The notes under the pieces are model-generated. The model searched no databases, was not told the DNA's origin, and saw only the letters and a program-made list of their open reading frames with translations. Position numbers and translations under genes: made by a program. A stretch of DNA of 14,381 nucleotides, from assembly GCA_964344215.1 (NCBI GenBank), contig CAYFMP010000087.1:1-14381 (forward strand). The letters are read 5' to 3'. Source of the stretch: CAYFMP01 sp964344215. Lineage in GTDB: Bacteria > Pseudomonadota > Alphaproteobacteria > Rhodospirillales > Casp-alpha2. Positions 5,197-12,232 of this stretch are shown piece after piece (position 1 is the first letter of the stretch; every line of letters begins with the position of its first letter).

Positions 5197-7410
5197 CTAC
5201 GGCGCCGTCATGTAGTCCGGCAGCCACCCCTCGTTGGCGGCCCGCAGCGTTGCGATGTCGGTGCCGCTCGATCCGGCGATGCGTAGCTGGACACCGCCGG
5301 TTCGGCCGATTCGCGCCGCCGGCACGCCGACCTCGGCGGCTGTGGCGAGCAGGGGGTCCGCATCCTGTTCGGCGACGGTGACCAGGTAGCGCCCCTGGTC
5401 CTCGCCGAACAGCCAGGCGTGCAGGGCAGGTGCGTCGTCGGGCGGCTCGATGTCGGCGCCGACGGCGCCGGCCATCGCCATCTCGGCCAGCCCGACGGCG
5501 AGCCCGCCGTCCGACAGGTCGTGGCAGGCGGTGATCAGGCCGGCTTCGATCCGGGCGCGCACGAAATCGCCGTTCGCACGCTCGGCCGCCAGGTCAACCG
5601 GTGGCGGCGCCCCTTCTTCGCGGCCGTCGATCTCGCGCAGGTACAAGGACTGGCCGAGATGGCCGGCGGTGTCGCCGATCAGCACGATCGCCTCGCCGTC
5701 GCGCTTGAAGGCGATGGTCGCCGCTTTCGAGGCGTCGTCGAGCAGCCCGACTCCGCCGATCGCGGGCGTCGGCAGGATGGCGGCTCCCTGCGTCTCGTTG
5801 TAGAGCGACACGTTGCCGGAAACGACCGGGAAATCGAGCGCCCGGCAGGCCTCGCCCATGCCCTGCACGGCGCCGACGAACTGGCCCATGATCTCGGGCT
5901 TCTCCGGGTTGCCGAAGTTCATGCAGTCGGTGATGGCGAGCGGCTTGCCGCCGGTCGCGGTGATGTTGCGCCAGGCCTCGGCGACGGCCTGCCTGCCGCC
6001 CTCGACAGGATCGGCCTTGCAGTATCTCGGCACGCAGTCGGTGGTGACGCAGAGCGCTTTCTTCGTGCCGTGCACCCGGACGACCGCCGCGTCGCCGCCG
6101 GGTCTTCCTTGGGTGTCGGCCATCACCATGTGGTCGTACTGCTCCCAGATCCAGCGCTTGGAAGCGAGCCCAGGCGACGCCATCAGCTTCTCCAGCGCGG
6201 CCATCGGATCGTTGGGGGCGGCGATGTCGTCGATTTCGACCGGAACCGGCTTCGGGCTCGGCGTCCACGGCCGCTCGGCATCGCCGTATTCGGGCGAGGC
6301 CGAGGCCAGCGGGTCGATCGGCAGGTCGGCCACCACCTCGCCGCCATGCGTCACCACCATGCGCTTGGAATCGGTGATCTCGCCGATCACCGCGAAATCG
6401 AGCTCCCACTTCTCGAAGACGGCGCGGGCCTGTGCTTCCGTGCCGGGCCGCAAGACCATCAGCATCCGTTCCTGGCTTTCGCTGAGCAGCATCTCGTAAG
6501 CGGTCATGCCGTCCTCGCGCTGCGGCACACGGTCCAAATCCATCTCGATGCCGGTGCCGCCGTTCGACGCCATCTCGAACGACGAACAGGTCAGCCCGGC
6601 CGCGCCCATGTCCTGAATGGCGACGATGCAATCGGTCGCCATCAGCTCCAGGCAGGCCTCGATCAGCAGCTTCTCGGTGAACGGGTCGCCGACCTGCACG
6701 GTCGGGCGCTTCTCTTCGGAGTCTTCCGAGAACTCGGCCGACGCCATGGTCGCCCCGTGGATGCCGTCGCGCCCGGTCTTCGAGCCGACGTAGACGATCG
6801 GGTTGCCGACGCCGGTCGCCGCCGAATAGAAGATCTTGCTCTGCTCGGCGAGGCCCACCGTCATCGCGTTGACCAGGATGTTGCCGTTGTAGGCCGCGTG
6901 GAACTCGCACTCGCCGCCGACCGTCGGCACCCCGACGCAGTTCCCGTAGCCGCCGATGCCGGCGACGACGCCGGCCACCAGGTGCTTGGTCTTGGGATGC
7001 TCGGGTGCGCCGAAGCGCAGCGCGTTCATGTTGACGACCGGCCTCGCCCCCATCGTGAAGACGTCGCGCAAGATGCCGCCGACCCCGGTGGCGGCGCCCT
7101 GGTAGGGTTCGATGAAGGACGGGTGGTTGTGGCTTTCCATCTTGAAGACGGCGGCCTGGCCGTCGCCGATGTCGACGATGCCGGCGTTCTCGCCGGGCCC
7201 GCAGATCACTCGAGGCCCTTCTGTCGGCAGCGTTTTGAGCCATTTCTTCGACGACTTGTAGGAACAGTGCTCCGACCACATCACCGAGAAGATGCCGAGC
7301 TCGGTCAGGTTGGGCTCGCGGCCCATGATTTCGAGGACCTTGCCGTATTCGGCCTCGCTGAGGCCGTGCGCTTCGACGATGTCGGGGGTGATCGGAGACG
7401 CGTCGTTCAT
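5197..7410 (-). CDS. purL: Phosphoribosylformylglycinamidine synthase subunit PurL
   Basis: PurL is the catalytic subunit of FGAM synthase (step 4 of purine synthesis: FGAR + ATP + glutamine to FGAM). At 737 residues it is the 'small' PurL that works with separate PurQ and PurS, both encoded at 10327-11270. Conserved features are MWSEHCSYKSS (44-54, H48), the GPGENAG segment (71-77), KMESHNHPS (90-98), and the repeated AIRS-like halves with GDPF and DLSDGGLAVGLAEMA motifs. The ATG at 7410 gives the usual N-terminus (MNDASPITPDIVEAHGLS); the frame stays open to 7521 but that extension is not PurL-like. No clear RBS precedes it. It is separated from purQ by three other genes. Confidence 0.97.
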   Translation of the reverse strand: MNDASPITPDIVEAHGLSEAEYGKVLEIMGREPNLTELGIFSVMWSEHCSYKSSKKWLKTLPTEGPRVICGPGENAGIVDIGDGQAAVFKMESHNHPSFIEPYQGAATGVGGILRDVFTMGARPVVNMNALRFGAPEHPKTKHLVAGVVAGIGGYGNCVGVPTVGGECEFHAAYNGNILVNAMTVGLAEQSKIFYSAATGVGNPIVYVGSKTGRDGIHGATMASAEFSEDSEEKRPTVQVGDPFTEKLLIEACLELMATDCIVAIQDMGAAGLTCSSFEMASNGGTGIEMDLDRVPQREDGMTAYEMLLSESQERMLMVLRPGTEAQARAVFEKWELDFAVIGEITDSKRMVVTHGGEVVADLPIDPLASASPEYGDAERPWTPSPKPVPVEIDDIAAPNDPMAALEKLMASPGLASKRWIWEQYDHMVMADTQGRPGGDAAVVRVHGTKKALCVTTDCVPRYCKADPVEGGRQAVAEAWRNITATGGKPLAITDCMNFGNPEKPEIMGQFVGAVQGMGEACRALDFPVVSGNVSLYNETQGAAILPTPAIGGVGLLDDASKAATIAFKRDGEAIVLIGDTAGHLGQSLYLREIDGREEGAPPPVDLAAERANGDFVRARIEAGLITACHDLSDGGLAVGLAEMAMAGAVGADIEPPDDAPALHAWLFGEDQGRYLVTVAEQDADPLLATAAEVGVPAARIGRTGGVQLRIAGSSGTDIATLRAANEGWLPDYMTAP

Positions 7411-7418
7411 GGGGGTCT

Positions 7419-7446
7419 TTTCTAGCAGATCGGAGCGGTTTGACAA
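7419..7446 (-). promoter_or_regulatory. Predicted purL promoter, giving a near-leaderless transcript
   Basis: On the minus strand TTGTCA (7446-7441) is followed after 16 bases by TAGAAA (7424-7419). A start 7 bases further would fall at about 7412, only two bases before the purL ATG, which has no Shine-Dalgarno sequence. The same bases read on the + strand contain a perfect TTGACA (7440-7445), but no good -10 follows it. Confidence 0.4.
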
Positions 7447-7476
7447 CGGGCGGAGACGATCGGGCGCCTCAACTCC

Positions 7477-7505
7477 TTTGCCAGCGCCGGGGCCGGCGCG
7501 ATAAC
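7477..7505 (+). promoter_or_regulatory. Possible promoter for the DsrE-like gene
   Basis: TTTGCC (7477-7482) and GATAAC (7500-7505) are 17 bases apart. Transcription from about 7512 would give a 24-base leader containing the GGGAGGA ribosome binding site. The -35 is poor. Confidence 0.35.
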
Positions 7506-7535
7506 GTTGGGAGAGAGACAATAGGGAGGACGATC

Positions 7536-8012
7536 ATGCGCGCTTGGATTACCGGACTGGCGCTGATGGCGGCGGTCGCGCTGAACGGCGCCGTCGCCGC
7601 CGCCGACACCCCCTACGGCACCGCCGAAAACAAGAATACTTCCTACAAGCCGGCCCGGGTCGTCTACGACGTCGGCGCGTCCAGGCCGGGCCGGCTCGCC
7701 AATGTCCTCGACCGTGTCAGCATGCTACAGAACCTGTACGGTACCGATCCGTTCGACGCCTCCATCGTTGTCGTCGTCCACGGCGGTGCCATTCCGCTGT
7801 TCGCGACCCGTAACCTGAAGCAATACAAGGGCCTGATGGAACGCGCCAGCAGCCTGACGGCGAGCGACGTCATCGAATTCCGCATGTGCGGGGCGTCGGC
7901 CCGCCTGCAGGGTTTCGAGGCCGCCGACATTCACGGTTTCGTCACCGTCGTGCCGATGGCTGACGCCGAGATCGTGCGGTTGCAGCACCAGGGCTACGCC
8001 TACATGCGCTGA
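7536..8012 (+). CDS. Exported DsrE/DsrF-like family protein
   Basis: The 158-residue product has a signal peptide (MRAW start, hydrophobic 5-20, cleavage near AVAAA/D, residues 22-24) and then a DsrE-like fold: a central strand SIVVVVHGGAIPLF (76-89), a helix region LKQYKGLMERAS, and the strand DVIEFRMCG with a single cysteine C118. In cytoplasmic DsrE/TusD proteins a cysteine near this place carries sulfur; in the periplasmic branch the function is not established. The ATG at 7536 is chosen over the upstream frame-opening ATG (7440) because it has GGGAGGA before it and begins the signal peptide. It is divergent from purL and probably co-transcribed with the TPR-methyltransferase 35 bp downstream. 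Confidence 0.85.
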   Translation: MRAWITGLALMAAVALNGAVAAADTPYGTAENKNTSYKPARVVYDVGASRPGRLANVLDRVSMLQNLYGTDPFDASIVVVVHGGAIPLFATRNLKQYKGLMERASSLTASDVIEFRMCGASARLQGFEAADIHGFVTVVPMADAEIVRLQHQGYAYMR

Positions 8013-8027
8013 CGAGGGGAGGGCCGA

Positions 8028-8058
8028 GCCGATGAACCGAAACGCCGATGAACCGTAG
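8028..8058 (+). promoter_or_regulatory. Duplicated start site with an eight-codon upstream ORF
   Basis: GCCGATGAACCG occurs at 8028-8039 and again at 8044-8055. The good RBS (GAGGGGAGGG, 8014-8023) is correctly spaced for the first ATG (8032), which opens an eight-codon frame (MNRNADEP) ending at TAG 8056-8058. The long gene starts at the second ATG (8048), in another frame, so the small frame overlaps its start and could control it by coupling or re-initiation. Confidence 0.5.
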
Positions 8059-9520
8059 GGAACGCCGCCGCCGGGAGAAACTGCGCCGCCGCCAGGGTGG
8101 GCCCGATCTGGCCGCGGTGGCGCTGCTCGACGAGGCCTTCCGCCTCCAACAGGCCGGCCGCGCCGGCGACGCCATTCCCTTGTACGAACGCGCGCTCGCC
8201 ATCGATCCCTCCATCGCCCAGGCCCACAACAACCTGGGCGTCGCCTGCAAGGACCTGGGGCGCTTCGAGGAAGCCCTGGCCCACCACCAATGCGCCCTCG
8301 CCCTGGCCCCCGGCGACGCCGACACCCATTACAACATGGCCATCGTCTGCGGCGAGTTGGGGCGGCCCGACGACGCCGCCCGCCACTACGAGGAGGCGCT
8401 CAAGGCCAACCCGAACGACGCCGCCGCCAACCACAACCTGGGCGTCGTCCTGATCGGGCAGGGGCGGGCGGAGGAAGCGGTCGAACGCCTGGAACGGGCG
8501 CACGCCCTCAATCGGCGCGACGCCGAAACGCTGAGCAACCTGGGCGCCGCCCTGATCCACGCCGAACGGGCCGAAGACGCGCGCCAGCGCCTCGAGGCAG
8601 CGCTCGCCATCGACCCCGGCCACGGCGAGGCCGCCCACAACCTGGGCGCCGCCCTCATCGAGTTGGGCCGGGCCGACGAGGCGGCCGAATGCTTCCGGCG
8701 CACGCTCGAGATCGATCCGGACCACGCCAACGCCCACAACAACCTCGGCGTCGTACTGATGAGCCAGGGCCGCGCCGAAGAGGCGCTGGAGGCCTTTCGC
8801 CGCGGCTTCGAGATCGATCCGGCCAACCAGGCGGCCGGCCACATGGTGGCGGCGATCGGCGGCGAAACGCCGGACGCCGCGCCCGCTGAATTCGTCCGCG
8901 CCCTGTTCGACGTCTACGCCGCCCGCTTCGATAAGCACCTGACGGAAGACCTCGGTTACCGCGTGCCCGTCCTGGTCGCCGAAGCGCTCGATCGCGTCGC
9001 GCCGGGCCGGCGTTTCGCCCATGGCCTCGACCTCGGGTGCGGCACCGGCCTGGTGGCGGACAGTCTCGGCGGACGCGTCGATGCGTTCGACGGCGTCGAC
9101 CTGTCGCCGAAGATGTTGGCGCAAGCCCGGGCCAAGGGCTTGTACGCGGCGCTCGCCGAGGACGAGCTGCTGGCGTTCCTCGAGCGCGCGGCAGCCGAAG
9201 GGACCCGCTACGACCTCGTCACCGCCGCCGACACTTTCATCTACATGGGCGACTTGGCGCCGGTGCTGGCCGCCGTCGCCGCCGTCCTCGCCGAGGCTGG
9301 GCTGTTCGCTTTCTCGACCGAACGAGTGGACGAGGGATCGGAGGAAGGGAGCTTCAAGCTGCGGCCGAGCGGCCGCTACGCGCACGCTGAGGCGGCGCTT
9401 GAGGAACTGGCCGGCGGCGCCGGGCTGTCGGTCGAGGTCTGCGAGCGGATCGACGTGCGCACCGAACACGATGCGCCGATTCCCGGCAACCTGTTCGTGC
9501 TGAAATCGCGGACGGGCTAA
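8048..9520 (+). CDS. TPR-repeat protein fused to a class I SAM-dependent methyltransferase
   Basis: The 490-residue protein begins with a basic segment (RRERRRREKLRRR, 3-15). Seven tetratricopeptide repeats with exact 34-residue period follow (about 20-257), each marked by an IDP / HNNLG-type junction at 51, 85, 119, 153, 187, 221 and 255. A methyltransferase domain (about 282-488) has motif I DLGCGTG (328-334), an acidic residue after strand 2 (GVDLSPKML, 349-357) and VTAADTFIYMGD (391-402). It fits the 'predicted TPR-repeat methyltransferase' group, where the TPR part is thought to hold the substrate. The substrate is unknown. No signal peptide is seen. Its stop overlaps the rhomboid stop by 3 bases on the opposite strand. 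Confidence 0.92.
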   Translation: MNRRERRRREKLRRRQGGPDLAAVALLDEAFRLQQAGRAGDAIPLYERALAIDPSIAQAHNNLGVACKDLGRFEEALAHHQCALALAPGDADTHYNMAIVCGELGRPDDAARHYEEALKANPNDAAANHNLGVVLIGQGRAEEAVERLERAHALNRRDAETLSNLGAALIHAERAEDARQRLEAALAIDPGHGEAAHNLGAALIELGRADEAAECFRRTLEIDPDHANAHNNLGVVLMSQGRAEEALEAFRRGFEIDPANQAAGHMVAAIGGETPDAAPAEFVRALFDVYAARFDKHLTEDLGYRVPVLVAEALDRVAPGRRFAHGLDLGCGTGLVADSLGGRVDAFDGVDLSPKMLAQARAKGLYAALAEDELLAFLERAAAEGTRYDLVTAADTFIYMGDLAPVLAAVAAVLAEAGLFAFSTERVDEGSEEGSFKLRPSGRYAHAEAALEELAGGAGLSVEVCERIDVRTEHDAPIPGNLFVLKSRTG

Positions 9521-10305
9521 CGCCGCCGCCGGCCGCTTTCGGGGAAGCGCGAGCGCCGGCCACGGGTCGGGTGCGGCTCGGGCTTGCGTTTGGGGGAACG
9601 GGCTCTCTTGAGCGGCGGCGCCAGGCCGTCGAACAGCGGCACCGATTTGCGGCGGAACGGAACGATCAGAACGGCGCCGGCGACGAAGCCGCCGATATGC
9701 GCCCACCAGGCGACGCCGCCGCCGCTGCCGCCGTCCATCGCGGCATTGAGGAACTGCAGGCCGATCCACACGCCCAACACCACCCAGGCCGGCAGCCTGA
9801 CCGGGAAGCGTAAGACGATGGTCAGCACCCGGGCCTTCGGGTGCAGCACCAGATAGGCGCCGAGCACGCCGGAGATGGCGCCCGAGGCGCCGATCGTCGG
9901 GATCGTCGAGTCGGCGTTGGAGGCGACGTGGGCGAGCGCCGCGATGACGCCGGTCACCAGGTAGAATGCGAGGAAGCGCCCGTGCCCCATCGAATCCTCG
10001 ACGTTGTCGCCGAAGATCCACAAGTACAACATGTTGCCGCCGATGTGCATGAGGCCGCCGTGCAGGAACATGGACGTGAACAGCGTCGCCCAGGCCGGCA
10101 CCAGGACGAGGCCGGGATCGAGCGCCCGCGTTCCCAGCAGCACCGCCGGCACCGTGCCCAGCCCGTAGATGGCGCGGCCCTCGCCCTCGCCCAGCGAAAG
10201 CTGCCAGACGAAGACGCCGACGCAGGCCGCGATCAGGGCGACGGTGACATACTGGAAGCGGATGCGCTTCAGGGGGTTGTCGTCCTTGAGAGGGATCAGC
10301 GCCAT
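9517..10305 (-). CDS. Rhomboid-family intramembrane serine protease
   Basis: The 262-residue inner-membrane protein would cleave membrane-spanning substrates within the bilayer. The catalytic dyad is visible: S141 in GASGAISG and H203 in WWAHIGGF. Also seen are the family segment HGGLMHIGGNMLYLWIFGDNVE (82-103 overall, H87 and N91 being the usual conserved pair) and about six hydrophobic spans starting at 19, 72, 112, 137, 173 and 200. The C-terminal 45 residues are very basic (RARSPKRKPEPHP..RRRR) and probably cytoplasmic. It starts 21 bp after purQ on the same strand and so is probably the last gene of the purC-S-Q transcript. The substrate is unknown. Confidence 0.93.
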   Translation of the reverse strand: MALIPLKDDNPLKRIRFQYVTVALIAACVGVFVWQLSLGEGEGRAIYGLGTVPAVLLGTRALDPGLVLVPAWATLFTSMFLHGGLMHIGGNMLYLWIFGDNVEDSMGHGRFLAFYLVTGVIAALAHVASNADSTIPTIGASGAISGVLGAYLVLHPKARVLTIVLRFPVRLPAWVVLGVWIGLQFLNAAMDGGSGGGVAWWAHIGGFVAGAVLIVPFRRKSVPLFDGLAPPLKRARSPKRKPEPHPTRGRRSRFPESGRRRR

Positions 10306-10326
10306 GACGGCAGGCCCCGGGGCCGC

Positions 10327-11016
10327 TCAGCCGAGCGCGGCGGTCAGCCCGTCGAACATCGGCCGTCCGTCGGTGCCGCCCAAGGCCGCGTCGGCCAGGC
10401 GTTCCGGGTGCGGCATCATGCCGAGCACGTTGCGCTTCTCATTCAGGATGCCGGCGATGTCGCGGGCCGAGCCGTTGGGGTTGGCGCCGTTGCCGCGGCT
10501 GCCGTCGGCGTTGACGTAGCGAAAGGCGACGCGGCCCTCGTCTTCGAGGCGGGCCAGGGTATCGTCGTCGGCCACGTAGTTGCCGTCGTGGTGGGCGATG
10601 GGGATGCGGATCACCTGGTGCCTGTCGTAAGCCCCGGTGAACGCCGTCTCGGTGGTCTCGACGCTCAGGTGCACGTCCCTGCAGACGAACTTGAGGCCGG
10701 CGTTGCGCATCAAGACGCCGGGCAGCAGCCCGCACTCGGTCAATACCTGAAAGCCGTTGCAGATGCCCAGGACCGGCACGCCACGATCGGCCCTCGCCTT
10801 GACCTCGTTCATCACCGGCGACAGCGCCGCCATGGCGCCGGAGCGCAGATAGTCGCCGTAGGAAAAACCGCCCGGCACGACGATCAGGTCGACGTGCGCG
10901 AAGCTGGTGTCGCGGTGCCACACCATCAACGGCTCCTTGCCCGAGGACTGCCGGAGCGCGACCTGGACGTCGCGATCGCAGTTCGAGCCGGGGAAGACGA
11001 TGACGGCGGATTTCAT
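10327..11016 (-). CDS. purQ: Phosphoribosylformylglycinamidine synthase glutaminase subunit PurQ
   Basis: PurQ (229 residues) is a class I glutamine amidotransferase that releases ammonia for PurL. It shows the N-terminal AVIVFPGSNCDRD (4-16), the PGGFSYGDYLRSGA oxyanion region (48-61), the nucleophile C86 in GICNGFQ, and the His-Glu pair H203/E205 in MMPHPER. The ATG at 11016 gives the standard MKSAVIVFPG start; the in-frame ATG at 11088 would add 24 residues overlapping purS and is rejected. It lies 8 bp after purS and 21 bp before the rhomboid gene, so all are likely one operon. Confidence 0.97.
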   Translation of the reverse strand: MKSAVIVFPGSNCDRDVQVALRQSSGKEPLMVWHRDTSFAHVDLIVVPGGFSYGDYLRSGAMAALSPVMNEVKARADRGVPVLGICNGFQVLTECGLLPGVLMRNAGLKFVCRDVHLSVETTETAFTGAYDRHQVIRIPIAHHDGNYVADDDTLARLEDEGRVAFRYVNADGSRGNGANPNGSARDIAGILNEKRNVLGMMPHPERLADAALGGTDGRPMFDGLTAALG

Positions 11017-11024
11017 GTGGCTGA

Positions 11025-11270
11025 TCAGGTCTCCGCGATCTCGACCGAGTAGTTCTCGATCACCGTGTTGGCGAGCAGCTTCTCGCACATCGCCTCGACG
11101 TTGCGGCGCGCCTCGGCCTCGTCGGTCTCATCCAAGTCGATCTCGATGTACTTGCCCTGGCGCACCCCGTCGACACCCTCGAAGCCGAGCGCCCCCAAGG
11201 CGTGCTCGACGGCCTTGCCCTGCGGGTCGAGAACGCCGTTCTTCAGGGTGACGTGAACCTTCGCCTTCAA
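11025..11270 (-). CDS. purS: Phosphoribosylformylglycinamidine synthase subunit PurS
   Basis: PurS (81 residues) is the small dimeric subunit that links PurL and PurQ and helps pass ammonia between them. The sequence shows the typical start KAKVHVTLKNGVLDPQGKAVE, then GFEGVDGVRQGKYIEIDL and a final helix-strand ANTVIENYSVEI. Length is normal for the family. It lies 19 bp after purC and 8 bp before purQ, fitting a tight operon. The presence of PurS together with the short PurL confirms the three-subunit form of the enzyme. Confidence 0.96.
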   Translation of the reverse strand: MKAKVHVTLKNGVLDPQGKAVEHALGALGFEGVDGVRQGKYIEIDLDETDEAEARRNVEAMCEKLLANTVIENYSVEIAET

Positions 11271-11289
11271 GACGGGCTCCCTCCCGGCC

Positions 11290-12054
11290 TCACTGCATGA
11301 CCTCGGGCCCGGGCAGGTCGCGCGGGCCGCCCTCGGGCAATATCCCTAAGCGCCTGGCAACTTCTTGATACGCCTCCTCGACCCGTCCCAGATCGCGGTG
11401 GAAGCGGTCCTGGTCCATCTTCTCGTTGGTCTCGATGTCCCACAGGCGGCAGTTGTCGGGGCTGATCTCGTCGGCCAGGATGATGCGCATGTAGTCGCCC
11501 TCCCAGAGCCGCCCGAACTCGAGCCGGAAATCGACCAGCCGGAGCCCGATGCCGTGGAACAGGCCGGACAGGAAATCGTTGACGCGCAGGCTCAGGGCCA
11601 TGATCTCATCCAAGTCCTGCGGCGATGCCCAGCCGAAGGCGGTGATGTGCTCCTCGGTGACCAGCGGCTCCTTGTGGTCGTCGGACTTGTAGTAGAGCTC
11701 GACGATGGAGCGCGGCAGCGGCGTCCCTTCGGCCATGCCGAAGCGCTCGGCCAGCGAGCCGGCGACGACGTTGCGCACGACCACGATGATCGGGATGATC
11801 TCGACCTCGCGGACCAGCTGTTCGCGCATGTTGAGGCGGCGCACGAAGTGGGTCGGCACGCCGATGTCGCCCAAGCGCTGCATCAGGTATTCGGAGATGC
11901 GGTTGTTGAGGACGCCCTTGCCGGTGATGGTGCCGCGCTTGTCGAGGTTGCGGGCGTAGGCGTCGTCCTTGAAGTACTGAACCAGGGTGCCTGGCTCCGG
12001 TCCTTCGAAAAGCACCTTGGCGCGGCCCTCGTAGATCTGTCTGCGTCTGGCCAT
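11290..12054 (-). CDS. purC: Phosphoribosylaminoimidazole-succinocarboxamide synthase (SAICAR synthetase)
   Basis: PurC joins CAIR and aspartate with ATP to form SAICAR in purine synthesis. The 254-residue protein has the N-terminal ATP-binding segment IYEGRAKVLFEG (7-18), GTITGKGVLNNRISEY (41-56), the PIIVVVRNVVAGSLAERFG segment, and the family signatures LVDFRLEFG and ADEISPDNCRLWD. Length and order are normal. The ATG at 12054 has only a weak RBS (GCGGA) and lies 13 bases after a long inverted repeat in its leader. It is the first gene of the purC-purS-purQ-rhomboid operon. Confidence 0.97.
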   Translation of the reverse strand: MARRRQIYEGRAKVLFEGPEPGTLVQYFKDDAYARNLDKRGTITGKGVLNNRISEYLMQRLGDIGVPTHFVRRLNMREQLVREVEIIPIIVVVRNVVAGSLAERFGMAEGTPLPRSIVELYYKSDDHKEPLVTEEHITAFGWASPQDLDEIMALSLRVNDFLSGLFHGIGLRLVDFRLEFGRLWEGDYMRIILADEISPDNCRLWDIETNEKMDQDRFHRDLGRVEEAYQEVARRLGILPEGGPRDLPGPEVMQ

Positions 12055-12067
12055 GATATGTATCCGC

Positions 12068-12119
12068 TAGAGCGCGATCGTTTCAAATTAGTCCAATTTG
12101 GAACGTGAATCGCCCTCTA
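12068..12119. repeat. Long imperfect inverted repeat in the purC leader
   Basis: TAGAG (12068-12072) pairs with CTCTA (12115-12119). After one mismatch GCGAT pairs with ATCGC, and after a 3-base bulge CGTTTCAAATT pairs with AATTTGGAACG including one G-T pair. About 21 pairs close on a 5-base loop (12090-12094). The AT-rich core is unlike the surrounding GC-rich DNA. It resembles in form the dispersed palindromic intergenic repeats common in alphaproteobacteria. In RNA it would form a hairpin ending 13 bases before the purC start. Confidence 0.7.
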
Positions 12120-12168
12120 TTTCATAAGTCGGGGCACGCGGCTTGCTCGCGACGCCCGTTGGAATCCC

Positions 12169-12197
12169 CCTATAGCAGGTGTTCCCGGGCCTGACAA
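12169..12197 (-). promoter_or_regulatory. Predicted sigma70-type promoter of the purC operon
   Basis: On the minus strand TTGTCA (12197-12192) and TATAGG (12174-12169) are separated by exactly 17 bases. Transcription would begin near 12162 and give a leader of about 108 bases containing the inverted repeat at 12068-12119. Confidence 0.55.
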
Positions 12198-12232
12198 CGC
12201 CGAGAAGCTAAGGCCGTAAGCGGGACCGCCGC

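Noticed and set aside
5419..7425. Very long plus-strand open frame (over 600 codons) opposite purL
   Set aside because: It is antisense to a full-length conserved PurL, has the low-complexity Arg/Gly/Ala/His composition of a shadow frame in GC-rich DNA, and matches no family.
8200..8830. Recurring DNA similarity every ~102 bases, considered as a repeat array
   Set aside because: The period equals 34 codons and is explained by the seven TPR repeats of the encoded protein; it is not a CRISPR or satellite array.
8000..10021. Long minus-strand open frame opposite the TPR-methyltransferase and overlapping the rhomboid gene
   Set aside because: Its apparent repeats mirror the TPR repeats on the other strand; it overlaps two genes with clear catalytic motifs.
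9841..11052. Plus-strand open frame across rhomboid, purQ and part of purS
   Set aside because: It is a shadow of three conserved minus-strand genes with no recognisable domain.
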